This document shows, one piece after another, positions 33,918 through 42,726 of a stretch of 64,000 nt of DNA. The stretch covers positions 806,001 to 870,000 of the forward strand of contig NZ_CP043178.1 in the NCBI RefSeq assembly GCF_014217545.1, in the 5' to 3' direction. The stretch is from Pseudarthrobacter sp. NBSH8. Its GTDB lineage: Bacteria; Actinomycetota; Actinomycetes; Actinomycetales; Micrococcaceae. The notes under the pieces were generated by a model. That model saw nothing but the letters and a program-made list of their open reading frames with translations, made no database searches and was not told where the DNA came from. How positions within the stretch are numbered: position 1 is the stretch's first letter; each line of letters begins with the position of its first letter. The position numbers were made by a program, and so were the translations under genes.

Positions 33918-35549
33918 ATGTCGAGCCAACCGGCCGCACCACCCTTGGCGATGACCCACCGCCAGATCATGGAAGCCCTGACCGGGCTCCTCGCGGCGTT
34001 CTTCACCGCCATCCTTAGCAGCACCATCGTGGCCAACGCGTTGCCCACCATCATGTCCGATCTGCACGGCACCCAGACTGACTTCGCCTGGGTGATCACC
34101 GCCGCACTGCTGGCCAACGCCGTCACCACCCCCATTTGGGGCAAGCTGTCCGACCTCTTCAATAAAAAGATCCTGGTCCAGCTGAGCATCGTCATCTTTG
34201 TGGCCGGCTCGGTTATGGCCGGACTCTCCGAGACCATCCCGCTGCTGCTCACCGCACGCGTTATCCAGGGTGTGGCGATGGGCGGGCTCACCGCGCTGGC
34301 GCAGGCCATCATCGGCACCATGATCCCGCCGCGGGACCGCGGCAAATACTCGGGCTACATGGGCGCCGTGATGGCGGTAGGCACTGCCGGCGGCCCGCTG
34401 CTGGGCGGCTTCATCGTGGACAGCCCGCTGGGCTGGCGCTGGACCTTCTTCGTCTGCGTGCCGCTCGCCGTCGTCGCGCTCATCCTGCTCCAGATCACCC
34501 TGAAAATCGAACACATCAAACGCCATGTCAAGATCGACTGGCTTGGCTCCATCCTGCTGACCTCCGGTGTCAGCCTGCTCCTGATCTGGGTGTCCTTCGC
34601 CGGCAACCCCGCCTATTTCGACTGGGTTTCCTGGCAGTCGGCCGCTATGGTGGGCGGCGGCGTAGTGCTGCTGGCCCTGCTGGTGCTGGTGGAGTCCAAG
34701 GTTGAGCAGCCCATCATCCCGCTGAAAATCATCTCCGAACGCACCACCGCTTTGGCCATCATCGCTTCAGTGGCCGTGGGCATCGCGATGTTCGGCTCAA
34801 CCACCTTCCTGGGCCAGTACTTCCAGGTTGCCCGCGGCGCCACACCCACCGAAGCCGGGCTCCTGACGCTTCCGATGATCGCCGGCAACCTCACCGGTTC
34901 CGTCGTTTCCGGTCTGCTCATCAGCCGCACCGGAAAATGGAAGGGCTACCTGATCGGCGGGTCCATCCTGCTGATCGGCGGCCTCGGCCTGGCCGGCACC
35001 ATGGACCACACAACCGAACTGTGGCAGGCCGGAATCTTCACGGCAATCCTGGGCTTGGGCCTCGGCATGCTGATGCAGAACCTGGTCCTGGCGGTGCAGA
35101 ACACCGTGCGGGCGTCCGACATCGGTTCGGCCAGCGCGTCCGTGGCATTCTTCCGTTCGGTGGGCGGCGCGATCGGTGTCTCCGTTCTCGGCGCCATCCT
35201 CAGCCGCCGGGTCAGCGAACTCGCCACGCAGGGCCTGGCCGCGGCCGGCATCCCGGTGGCGGGCGGTTCCGCCGGAGCGAGCATGGACCTTGTTGATATG
35301 CCCGCACCGGTGCGCGAAATCATGCGCGCTGCCTATGGCGACGCCACGGCCGAGGTCTTCCTGATCTCCGCCGGCGTTGCAGTGATAGCCCTGATTTCGG
35401 TGCTGTTCATCAAGGAGCGCCCGCTGCGGCGCACCGTTGACATCCAGCCGGAGGTCCAGGCAGGGGCGGGGACCGCGGCAGAGGCAGGTGCCGCGGAAAG
35501 CGCCAATGCTGAAAGCACGACGCCGGAACTCGCCTCCGCGAGCCGCTGA
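33918..35549 (+). CDS. DHA2 family MFS drug-efflux transporter
   Basis: 543 aa with about 14 predicted helices, the DHA2 (drug:H+ antiporter, EmrB/QacA) layout. Motifs: ILSSTIVANALPTIMSDL in helix 1 (motif D1), WGKLSDLFNKK between helices 2 and 3 (motif A), GAVMAVGTAGGPLLGGFIVD in helix 5 (motif C, antiporter). The C-terminal 50 residues are Ala/Glu-rich and cytoplasmic. It follows its MarR regulator by one base and is translationally close to it. The drug substrate is unknown. Confidence 0.93.
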   Translation: MSSQPAAPPLAMTHRQIMEALTGLLAAFFTAILSSTIVANALPTIMSDLHGTQTDFAWVITAALLANAVTTPIWGKLSDLFNKKILVQLSIVIFVAGSVMAGLSETIPLLLTARVIQGVAMGGLTALAQAIIGTMIPPRDRGKYSGYMGAVMAVGTAGGPLLGGFIVDSPLGWRWTFFVCVPLAVVALILLQITLKIEHIKRHVKIDWLGSILLTSGVSLLLIWVSFAGNPAYFDWVSWQSAAMVGGGVVLLALLVLVESKVEQPIIPLKIISERTTALAIIASVAVGIAMFGSTTFLGQYFQVARGATPTEAGLLTLPMIAGNLTGSVVSGLLISRTGKWKGYLIGGSILLIGGLGLAGTMDHTTELWQAGIFTAILGLGLGMLMQNLVLAVQNTVRASDIGSASASVAFFRSVGGAIGVSVLGAILSRRVSELATQGLAAAGIPVAGGSAGASMDLVDMPAPVREIMRAAYGDATAEVFLISAGVAVIALISVLFIKERPLRRTVDIQPEVQAGAGTAAEAGAAESANAESTTPELASASR

Positions 35550-35737
35550 CCTGAGCACGGCTACCGCAGGTGGATGGCCGGGGAACCTGTGCGGGAGTAC
35601 GCCGATCGGATGATCTTTGCGGTAGATATCTCGCCCGGGCAACGGATTTCGTAGAGTAGGTAGGCTGAGAAATGTCAGCGCCGTCTGTTACTACTTATCC
35701 TCATCATTTCGCGCTCTCTCCCTAAGGATTCAAGGGC

Positions 35738-37471
35738 ATGCTCTTCACCCTCATACGGCGCTACTCCAAACCGTATATGCCATACATCGTGGCCGTCGTA
35801 GTGTTCCAGCTGGCGTCCACCATCGCAGCGCTCTACCTTCCCAGCCTCAACGCCCAGATCATCGACGAAGGCGTTTCCCGCGGGGACACGGATTTCATCT
35901 GGCGGACCGGGTCCGTGATGCTGCTGGTGGCCGTTGTCCAGGTGGGTACCGCCATCGCCGGCGTCTACTACGGCTCCAAAACGGCCATGGCCGTGGGCCG
36001 GGACCTGCGCCGCGGGGTGTTCCGCAAGGTCACCAGTTTCTCCGCCAAGGACGTGAACAGGTTCGGTGCCCCCACCCTCATCACGCGCGGCACCAATGAC
36101 GTCCAGCAGGTCCAGATGCTGGCGCTGATGGGACTGAACTTCATGGTGGCCACGCCCATCATGTGCATCGGCGGGATCATCATGGCGCTGCGCGAGGACA
36201 TCAGCCTGTCGTGGCTTGTCTGGGTCTCCGTGCCCGTGCTGTTCGTTGTGGTGGGCTACCTGGTAGTCCGGCTGATGCCCCTGTTCCGTTCCATGCAGAA
36301 GAAGATCGACCGCATCAACGCTGTCCTGCGCGAGCAGATCATCGGCATCCGGGTGGTCCGCGCCTTTGTCCGCGAACCGTACGAAACCGACCGTTTTGGC
36401 GTGGCCAACAAGGACCTGACCGACGTCTCCTTGAAAATCGGGGCGTTGTTTGTCCTGATGTTCCCGGCCATCGGCATGATCCTGCACCTGTCCACGGCCG
36501 CTGTGCTGTGGTTCGGCGGCCAGCGCGTGGATTCAGGCGAGATGCAGGTGGGCTCCCTGACCGCGTTCCTGCAGTACCTGTTGCAGATCCTCATGGCCGT
36601 CATGATGGGCACGTTCATGGCCATGATGATCCCGCGGGCCTCGGTCTGCGCGGACCGCATCGGTGAGGTGCTCGACGTCGAACCCTCCATCCACGATCCC
36701 GAACGTCCCGAAACTCCCGCCACACTGGCCGGGGTAGTCGAGTACCGGAACGTCACCTTCGCCTACCCAGGTGCCGAGACGCCGGTGCTGAGCAACATCA
36801 GCTTCACCGCCAGGCCGGGCGAGACCGTTGCGATCATCGGTTCCACCGGTGCAGGCAAGACCTCGCTGCTGGCCCTGCTGCCGCGCCTCTATGACATCGC
36901 CGAGGGCGAAGTCCTCCTGGACGGCGTCTCCGTCAGCAACCTGGACCGCGCCGAGATCACCAAGCGCGTGGCGCTTGTCCCGCAGCGGCCGTACCTCTTC
37001 TCCGGCACCATCGAATACAACCTGCGCTTCGGCAAGACCGAAGCCACGGACCAGGAACTCTGGGACGCGCTGCAGATCGCCCAGGGCGGGGACTTCGTCC
37101 GCGAGAAGAAGAACGGGCTGAACGCCCGCATCGCGCAGGGCGGCACCAACGTCTCCGGCGGCCAGCGGCAGCGGCTCTGCATCGCCCGCGCGTTGATCAC
37201 CAAACCCAAGGTCTACCTCTTCGACGATTCGTTCTCAGCACTGGACGTGGCGACCGACGCCAGGCTCCGCGCCGCCCTGAAACAGACCACCGCCGACGCC
37301 ACAGTGATCATCGTGGCCCAGCGGATCTCCACCATCACCGACGCAGACCAGATCCTGGTCCTGGACAACGGCCGGATCGTGGACCGCGGAACGCATGAGG
37401 AACTCCTGGAAACGTCACCCACCTACCAGGAAATTGTTGAATCCCAGCTGAGCGTGGAGGAAATGGCATGA
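35738..37471 (+). CDS. ABC exporter half-transporter with degenerate ATP site
   Basis: 577 aa: six-helix ABC_membrane domain (about 15-300) and ATPase domain (about 335-577). Walker A is GSTGAGKT and the signature is NVSGGQRQRLC. The Walker B region reads YLFDDSFSALD, with Asp instead of the catalytic Glu, and the switch loop reads IIVAQRIST, with Gln instead of His. These two changes mark the degenerate subunit of a heterodimeric exporter. The partner overlaps by 4 nt and carries the consensus residues. Substrate unknown; lipids or drugs are usual. Confidence 0.93.
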   Translation: MLFTLIRRYSKPYMPYIVAVVVFQLASTIAALYLPSLNAQIIDEGVSRGDTDFIWRTGSVMLLVAVVQVGTAIAGVYYGSKTAMAVGRDLRRGVFRKVTSFSAKDVNRFGAPTLITRGTNDVQQVQMLALMGLNFMVATPIMCIGGIIMALREDISLSWLVWVSVPVLFVVVGYLVVRLMPLFRSMQKKIDRINAVLREQIIGIRVVRAFVREPYETDRFGVANKDLTDVSLKIGALFVLMFPAIGMILHLSTAAVLWFGGQRVDSGEMQVGSLTAFLQYLLQILMAVMMGTFMAMMIPRASVCADRIGEVLDVEPSIHDPERPETPATLAGVVEYRNVTFAYPGAETPVLSNISFTARPGETVAIIGSTGAGKTSLLALLPRLYDIAEGEVLLDGVSVSNLDRAEITKRVALVPQRPYLFSGTIEYNLRFGKTEATDQELWDALQIAQGGDFVREKKNGLNARIAQGGTNVSGGQRQRLCIARALITKPKVYLFDDSFSALDVATDARLRAALKQTTADATVIIVAQRISTITDADQILVLDNGRIVDRGTHEELLETSPTYQEIVESQLSVEEMA

Positions 37472-39531
37472 GCGCCGCCAAGAAGGTCTCGACACGCTCG
37501 ACCACCGAAACGAACCCGGATTCCACAACACCCGAAGATCTCCTGGAGGACGACGGGTTCTTCGAGGAGGAGTACAAGCCCTCCGAAGCCGACGGCGACA
37601 TGTTCGGCGGTATGCCCGCTAAGAAGGCCGAGCACTTCTGGCCCTCGGCGAAGCGCCTGCTGGGGCTCCTGAAGCCTGAGGCTTTGGGCATCTACGCCGT
37701 GGTGGCCCTGGTGGTTGTCTCGGTGGTCCTGAACGTCATCGCCCCCAGGATCCTGGGCCAGGCCATGGACGTCATCTTCGGCGGCGTAGTGGGCAAGCAG
37801 CTCCCCGCCGGCGCCAGCAAGGACCAGTTCGTGGAAGGCCTGCGCCAGCAGGGGCAGGACAACTTCGCGGACATGGTGTCCAGGATGGAGCTGGTTCCCG
37901 GCACCGGGATCAACTTCCAGAAGCTCTCGGTCCTGATCGCCATCGTGCTGCTGATGTACTTTGTGGCCAACATCTTCCTCTGGCTGCAGGGCTACGTGCT
38001 GAACCGCATCGTGATGAAGGTGATCCGCAGGCTCCGGGACGACACCGAAAAGAAGCTGAACCGGCTCCCGCTGAACTACTTCGACACCCGCCAGCGCGGC
38101 GACGTCCTCTCCCGGGTAACGAACGACGTCGACAACGTCCAGCAGGCGCTGCAGCAGGCCTTCGCGCAGCTGATCAGCTCGCTGCTGACGGTCATCGGCA
38201 TTGTCATCATGATGTTCATCGTCTCCTGGCAGCTCGCCCTCATCGCACTGGTGGCGCTGCCGCTGTCCGGCGTGGCGGCCGGCCTGATCGGTTCGCGCAG
38301 CCAGAAGCTCTTTGCCGCCCAATGGAAGAACACGGGCGAGCTGAACGGCCAGATCGAGGAATCCTTCTCCGGGCACGATCTTGTGCGGGTTTTCGGCCGT
38401 GACGCTGACATGCTGGAACGCTTCGAAGAGCGGAACGAGGCCCTGTACAAGGCCAGCTTCGGAGCCCAGTTCGTCTCCGGCATGATCTTCCCGGTCATGC
38501 AGTTCGTTTCCTACCTCAGCTATGTGGGCATCGCCGTGGTGGGTGGCCTCCGGGTGGCCTCGGGCTCGATGTCCCTGGGTGACGCCACGGCATTCATCCA
38601 GTACTCGCGCGAATTCACCCAGCCTCTGGGCCAGATGGCCGGCATGGCCAACATGCTGCAGTCCGGCGTGGCGTCCTCGGAGCGGGTGTTCGAATTCCTC
38701 GACGCTGATGAGCAGGACTCCGAGACCCCCACCGAGCACTTGCCGGCCAAGACCGACGGGCACGTGGAGTTCAACGCCGTCACGTTCAGCTACACCGAGG
38801 ACAGACCACTGATCGAAAACCTGTCCTTCACGGCGGAACCCGGGCACACCGTGGCAATCGTCGGTCCCACGGGCGCCGGCAAAACCACCCTGGTGAACCT
38901 CGTGATGCGCTTCTACGAGCTCAACTCAGGGTCGATTACGCTGGACGGCGTGGATGTCACGCACCTGAGCCGCTCCGAGTTGCGGTCCAAGGTTGGCATG
39001 GTGCTCCAGGACGCCTGGCTGTTTGGCGGGTCCATTTACGACAACATCCGGTACGGCAACCTGGATGCCACCGAGGAGCAGGTCATGGCGGCCGCCAAGG
39101 CCACCTTCGTGGACCGCTTTGTGCGTGCCCTGCCGGATGGCTACGGCACCGTCATCGATGAGGAAGGGAACAATGTCAGCGCCGGTGAAAAGCAGCTGGT
39201 CACCATCGCCCGCGCATTTGTGGCCAACCCGTCGCTGCTTATCCTGGACGAGGCAACCAGTTCGGTGGATACACGCACTGAACTGCTGGTCCAGAAGGCC
39301 ATGGCGGCGCTGCGGACGGACCGCACCAGCTTTGTGATCGCCCACCGGCTGTCCACCATCCGCGATGCCGACACCATCCTGGTGATGGAGAACGGCAAGA
39401 TCGTGGAGCAGGGCAACCACCAGGCGCTCCTGGCGGCGGAAGGTGCCTACTACCGGCTGTACATGTCCCAGTTCGCCGGTTCCGACGTTGAGGAAACCGT
39501 TGTGGACGATTCGACGGCGGTCCACAGCTGA
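37468..39531 (+). CDS. ABC exporter half-transporter, consensus subunit
   Basis: 687 aa. The first 60 residues are an extra polar, acidic segment (Thr/Glu/Asp-rich). Then come the membrane domain (about 65-400) with a longer loop after helix 1, and the ATPase domain (about 430-680): Walker A GPTGAGKTT, signature NVSAGEKQL, Walker B LLILDEATSSVD with the catalytic Glu, and switch His in FVIAHRLST. It completes the degenerate subunit encoded just upstream (ATGA overlap). A copy of a dispersed genomic repeat lies inside its first codons. Confidence 0.93.
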   Translation: MSAAKKVSTRSTTETNPDSTTPEDLLEDDGFFEEEYKPSEADGDMFGGMPAKKAEHFWPSAKRLLGLLKPEALGIYAVVALVVVSVVLNVIAPRILGQAMDVIFGGVVGKQLPAGASKDQFVEGLRQQGQDNFADMVSRMELVPGTGINFQKLSVLIAIVLLMYFVANIFLWLQGYVLNRIVMKVIRRLRDDTEKKLNRLPLNYFDTRQRGDVLSRVTNDVDNVQQALQQAFAQLISSLLTVIGIVIMMFIVSWQLALIALVALPLSGVAAGLIGSRSQKLFAAQWKNTGELNGQIEESFSGHDLVRVFGRDADMLERFEERNEALYKASFGAQFVSGMIFPVMQFVSYLSYVGIAVVGGLRVASGSMSLGDATAFIQYSREFTQPLGQMAGMANMLQSGVASSERVFEFLDADEQDSETPTEHLPAKTDGHVEFNAVTFSYTEDRPLIENLSFTAEPGHTVAIVGPTGAGKTTLVNLVMRFYELNSGSITLDGVDVTHLSRSELRSKVGMVLQDAWLFGGSIYDNIRYGNLDATEEQVMAAAKATFVDRFVRALPDGYGTVIDEEGNNVSAGEKQLVTIARAFVANPSLLILDEATSSVDTRTELLVQKAMAALRTDRTSFVIAHRLSTIRDADTILVMENGKIVEQGNHQALLAAEGAYYRLYMSQFAGSDVEETVVDDSTAVHS
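37485..37507 (+). repeat. Dispersed repeat core inside a coding region
   Basis: GGTCTCGACACGCTCGACCA plus CCG, encoding part of the polar N-terminus of the second exporter subunit. Its reverse complement resembles the cores at 27021-27044 and 44121-44144 (shared TCTCGA-N-A-N-GCTCGA). Insertion of a mobile short repeat into a tolerant N-terminus would explain it. Confidence 0.5.
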
Positions 39532-39995
39532 GCACCCTGGAAGCCGGAGCCGCCCGGCGCATTGAGGTCCTGGTCCCGATGCGCTGGGGTGACATGGACG
39601 CCTACGGGCACATCAACAACGTCCAGATTGTCCGGATGCTCGAGGAGGCACGGATTATGGCGTTCGGGCCTCCCCGGGGCACCGGCCTGCCGGGCATCGA
39701 GCCGGAAGTGTCGCTCTTCAACGACGTTCCGGAAGGAACCCTGGCGCTGGTGGTGGACCACAAAATCCGCTACGTCAGGACGCTCGAATACCGCAACATC
39801 CCGGCAGTGGTCCAGGTGTGGATCGGTGCGGTGAAGGGCGCCAGCTTCGACATCCACTATGTGGTGCAGGACCCGGTCACCCGGGAGGACTGCGTCCGGG
39901 CCAGCAGCCACCTGGCGTTTGTGGACGAAGCCTCCGGCCGCGTCCTGCGCCTGACGCCGGAACAGAAGGAGCGGCTGGCGCCCTATACGTTGTGA
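39528..39995 (+). CDS. Acyl-CoA thioesterase, hotdog (4HBT-like) fold
   Basis: The hotdog motif VPMRWGDMDAYGHINNVQIV carries the catalytic Asp of 4HBT/YbgC-type thioesterases. From the CTG at 39528, overlapping the exporter stop (CTGA), the protein is 155 aa and includes the first strand RRIEVLVP; from the ATG at 39579 it would be 138 aa and start inside the motif, losing that strand. No ATG, GTG or TTG lies in frame between. I therefore favour the CTG or an equivalent rare start. The physiological acyl-CoA is unknown. Confidence 0.82.
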   Translation: MSTLEAGAARRIEVLVPMRWGDMDAYGHINNVQIVRMLEEARIMAFGPPRGTGLPGIEPEVSLFNDVPEGTLALVVDHKIRYVRTLEYRNIPAVVQVWIGAVKGASFDIHYVVQDPVTREDCVRASSHLAFVDEASGRVLRLTPEQKERLAPYTL

Positions 39996-40028
39996 GTAGC
40001 ACGCAATGTGAACGGTGCAACGACGGCT

Positions 40029-40075
40029 GGTGTCCGCCGTGCCTGCACACCCGTTGCGCAGGCACGGCGGACACC
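40029..40075. repeat. 18-bp palindrome between thioesterase and small membrane protein
   Basis: Perfect arms 40029-40046 and 40058-40075 (GGTGTCCGCCGTGCCTGC and its complement) enclose an 11-nt loop. It lies 33 nt after the thioesterase stop and 36 nt before the next start, and is the only notable structure in this gap. Confidence 0.8.
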
Positions 40076-40110
40076 GGAAACTGGGAATATCCACTAAGGA
40101 GCGTTTGATC

Positions 40111-40362
40111 ATGGCCAAGAAAACCAAAAAGACCTGGAAAGAGATGTCACCGGCGGCACGGGCAGGATTTGTGGCCATCGGAATCGCGCAGGTGTCACTG
40201 ATGCTGGCCGCCCAGCGGGACATTTCCAAGCGCCCGGCTGACCAAATTAACGGGCCAAAAGCGGCCTGGCGCGTGGCTGCCCTGATCAACTTCATCGGGC
40301 CGATGGGCTACTTCATTCTTGGGCGCAAGCGGCCTGGAGCCGGGGCCGGAACAATCAAATAG
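40111..40362 (+). CDS. Small membrane protein, PLDc_N-like
   Basis: 83 aa from an ATG with AAGGAG 9 nt upstream. A basic N-terminus (MAKKTKKTWKEMSP) precedes two hydrophobic segments (AGFVAIGIAQVSLMLAA and AALINFIGPMGYFILG). The second, with its PMGYFILGRKR ending, resembles the phospholipase D N-terminal transmembrane domain that occurs as a stand-alone protein in many Gram-positives. Function unknown; it lies between the thioesterase and mcrB with no evident link. Confidence 0.8.
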   Translation: MAKKTKKTWKEMSPAARAGFVAIGIAQVSLMLAAQRDISKRPADQINGPKAAWRVAALINFIGPMGYFILGRKRPGAGAGTIK

Positions 40363-40433
40363 CGGGCCTGCGAACTGCAGGCCGCCAGGGACTTCGGAGC
40401 GGGCATCCAGCTTGAGCCTGTAAATTTGAACCC

Positions 40434-42680
40434 ATGACCCCAAACCCCAGGACTGCCATGCACCGCGCCCTCGGTGTCTCAAAGGAGATCGAGGACGCGG
40501 CCTGGTTTGTGCTGGGACCGGGCCTGCGGGGCAAGCCGTCAGCTTTGGACGGAAACACCCTAACTTGGACTGCGGAGGCTGCGGCAGAGCTGCTGGAACG
40601 CCTGGACCGGGGAACCGCGGATGCCAAGGCGCCCATGATGACAAACCTCCGGCAGAACCTCGAAGACGCGTCCCGGGAGGCCAAGCAGCTGGCCGTCGAG
40701 CTGCTCTTCCTGCAGTCGCTGCCACTGGCGCACGAGGTGAAGTCGCTCAAGGTCAAGCGTGCCCGTGTGGCTGAGGCCGCGTCCTGGCTGGAAACACCTC
40801 CGGCAGCTCCACTGGAGCTGCCCGAGGAACTCTACAAGGGCATGACTGACCACGGCGTGATCAGGGACCGCACCGCCGAATTCAACTGGACCATTTGGGA
40901 CCACCTCAAATGGCTCTGCCGGTTTGTGCAGCACGTGGACCAGCAGACTCCTGCAGCCATCGCCAAGGCGCTGAAGGACCCGCTCAATTTCCACGAACTC
41001 GCCGCAGGCACACCGGGGGACCAGCCCGCCATCCGCCGCAGCATCGAGTACCTGGCGTGGCCGAGCTACTTCGAGCCCGTTGTGGCGGACGTGGAACGGC
41101 AGGAAATCCGGGACGCGTTCGCCTCCCTGGTGGGCGGGGCCAAGGGCGACAGTGATGAAGACATCACCGCGGACATCCACCGCATCCGGCTGCATTTGGA
41201 TGAACAGGCCGGCCAGCGCATCGACTGGTACGCCCGCCAGCTGGTCAGCCAGTGGCGCAAGGTCGGGGATCCCGGGCGCCGCGCGTGGCTGCTGCGTACC
41301 CACAGCGACAACGCCGAGCTCCTCACCGCGTGGCAGGAAGAGGAGAAGGTGACGCTCGACGTCGAACATCTCCGACACCTGGACCCGGGGGTGACTGCCG
41401 GGCTGGTGCAGCACGCGGTGGACGAGGATTACAAGCACCTGGGCTACGTGGAGCGGGAGGACACCAAAACAGCGGTGTTCGCCTTCCTCACCGTCATGAA
41501 GCCCGGCGACCTGGTTCTGTTCCAGCACGCCGGCATCGTGCGGCTGGGCGTTGTGCTGGGCGAGCCCGAGCACAACGATGACAACCGCCGCCTGCGGCGC
41601 AAGGTGCGTTGGCTGGACGACGACGGCCACGCCACCACCGATCTGCCCCGTCACGTCCAGCGGCAGCTGGCCACCTCGGGGATCGTTGTTGACGTCACCA
41701 AAGTGGTGCAGGCGCTCCAGGCGCTTGTGCCGGCCGAAGCGGAACCGGAGGACGACGACGACGCCGAGCCTGCCGCCGTCGTGCCCCCTGTGCAGGAGGG
41801 CTTCCGCCCGCTGAGCCGCGACTTCGCGGAGTCGCTGCACATGGACCTGGAGCCGCTGCAGGAGATCGCGGAACTGCTGGAGGAGAACCGTCAGTTGGTC
41901 CTGTACGGGCCGCCCGGAACAGGCAAGACGTACCTGGCCAAGCATCTCGCGGCGGAACTGGCCCAGGACAGCACGGACGAGCGGGTGAAGCTGGTGCAGT
42001 TCCACCCGTCGTACGCGTATGAGGACTTTTTCGAAGGTTACCGGCCGGACAAAACGGACGAGGGCCAGGTGGCCTTCAAGCTCGTGGCGGGGCCGCTGCG
42101 ACGGCTGGCCGAGGAAGCCGCCAAGCCCGGGAACGAGAAGAAGCCTTATTTCCTGATCATTGACGAGATGAACCGCGCCAACCTGGCCAAGGTGTTCGGC
42201 GAGCTATACTTCCTGCTGGAGTACCGCGATGACCGGATCTACCTGCAGTACAGCCCCAACGAGCCGTTCACGCTGCCGGACAACCTGTACATCATCGGCA
42301 CCATGAACACCGCGGACCGGTCCATCGCCATGATGGATGCCGCCATCCGCCGCCGGTTTGCGTTCATCGAGCTGCATCCGCAGACGGAGCCGGTGCAGGG
42401 GTCGCTGCTGCGGTTCCTGCAGGCGCGGGACCTGGACACCACGCCGGCACTGCTGCTGGATGCGCTCAACGCCGCCATCGACGAGTGGGACCGGGACCTG
42501 ATGATCGGCCCGTCGTACTTCATGAAGACCGCCGCCCAGACGCCGAAGGGGCTGCGCCGGATCTGGAAATACGAGCTGATGCCGCTGCTGGAAGAGCACT
42601 ACCACGGCCAGCTGACGCGCGCGCAGCTGGAGGAGCGGTTCGGGCTGGAGCAGCTGTTGGGGCGCCTTGTTACCAGCTAA
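40434..42680 (+). CDS. mcrB: McrB-type AAA+ GTPase of a modification-dependent restriction system
   Basis: 748 aa. The C-terminal AAA+ domain (about 475-745) has Walker A YGPPGTGKT, the family patch FHPSYAYEDFFEGYRP, Walker B IIDEMNRANLAKVFGEL, and the McrB signature TMNTADRSIAMMDAAIRRRF. McrB hexamers translocate DNA and recruit the McrC nuclease. The N-terminal half is unlike E. coli McrB; around residue 355 a beta-rich patch PGDLVLFQHAGIVRLGVVLG followed by RKVRWLD looks like an EVE/PUA-type module that could read a modified base. An acidic linker (EPEDDDDAEP) precedes the AAA+ domain. Confidence 0.92.
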   Translation: MTPNPRTAMHRALGVSKEIEDAAWFVLGPGLRGKPSALDGNTLTWTAEAAAELLERLDRGTADAKAPMMTNLRQNLEDASREAKQLAVELLFLQSLPLAHEVKSLKVKRARVAEAASWLETPPAAPLELPEELYKGMTDHGVIRDRTAEFNWTIWDHLKWLCRFVQHVDQQTPAAIAKALKDPLNFHELAAGTPGDQPAIRRSIEYLAWPSYFEPVVADVERQEIRDAFASLVGGAKGDSDEDITADIHRIRLHLDEQAGQRIDWYARQLVSQWRKVGDPGRRAWLLRTHSDNAELLTAWQEEEKVTLDVEHLRHLDPGVTAGLVQHAVDEDYKHLGYVEREDTKTAVFAFLTVMKPGDLVLFQHAGIVRLGVVLGEPEHNDDNRRLRRKVRWLDDDGHATTDLPRHVQRQLATSGIVVDVTKVVQALQALVPAEAEPEDDDDAEPAAVVPPVQEGFRPLSRDFAESLHMDLEPLQEIAELLEENRQLVLYGPPGTGKTYLAKHLAAELAQDSTDERVKLVQFHPSYAYEDFFEGYRPDKTDEGQVAFKLVAGPLRRLAEEAAKPGNEKKPYFLIIDEMNRANLAKVFGELYFLLEYRDDRIYLQYSPNEPFTLPDNLYIIGTMNTADRSIAMMDAAIRRRFAFIELHPQTEPVQGSLLRFLQARDLDTTPALLLDALNAAIDEWDRDLMIGPSYFMKTAAQTPKGLRRIWKYELMPLLEEHYHGQLTRAQLEERFGLEQLLGRLVTS

Positions 42681-42726
42681 GCCAGGCCACACTCCCGTCC
42701 ACGGCGGCGCCGCGACAGGAGGGGCC

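Noticed and set aside
40560..42005. Minus-strand open frame of about 481 codons opposite mcrB
   Set aside because: Shadow of a clear AAA+ gene on the plus strand; its His/Gln/Arg-rich translation has no family features.
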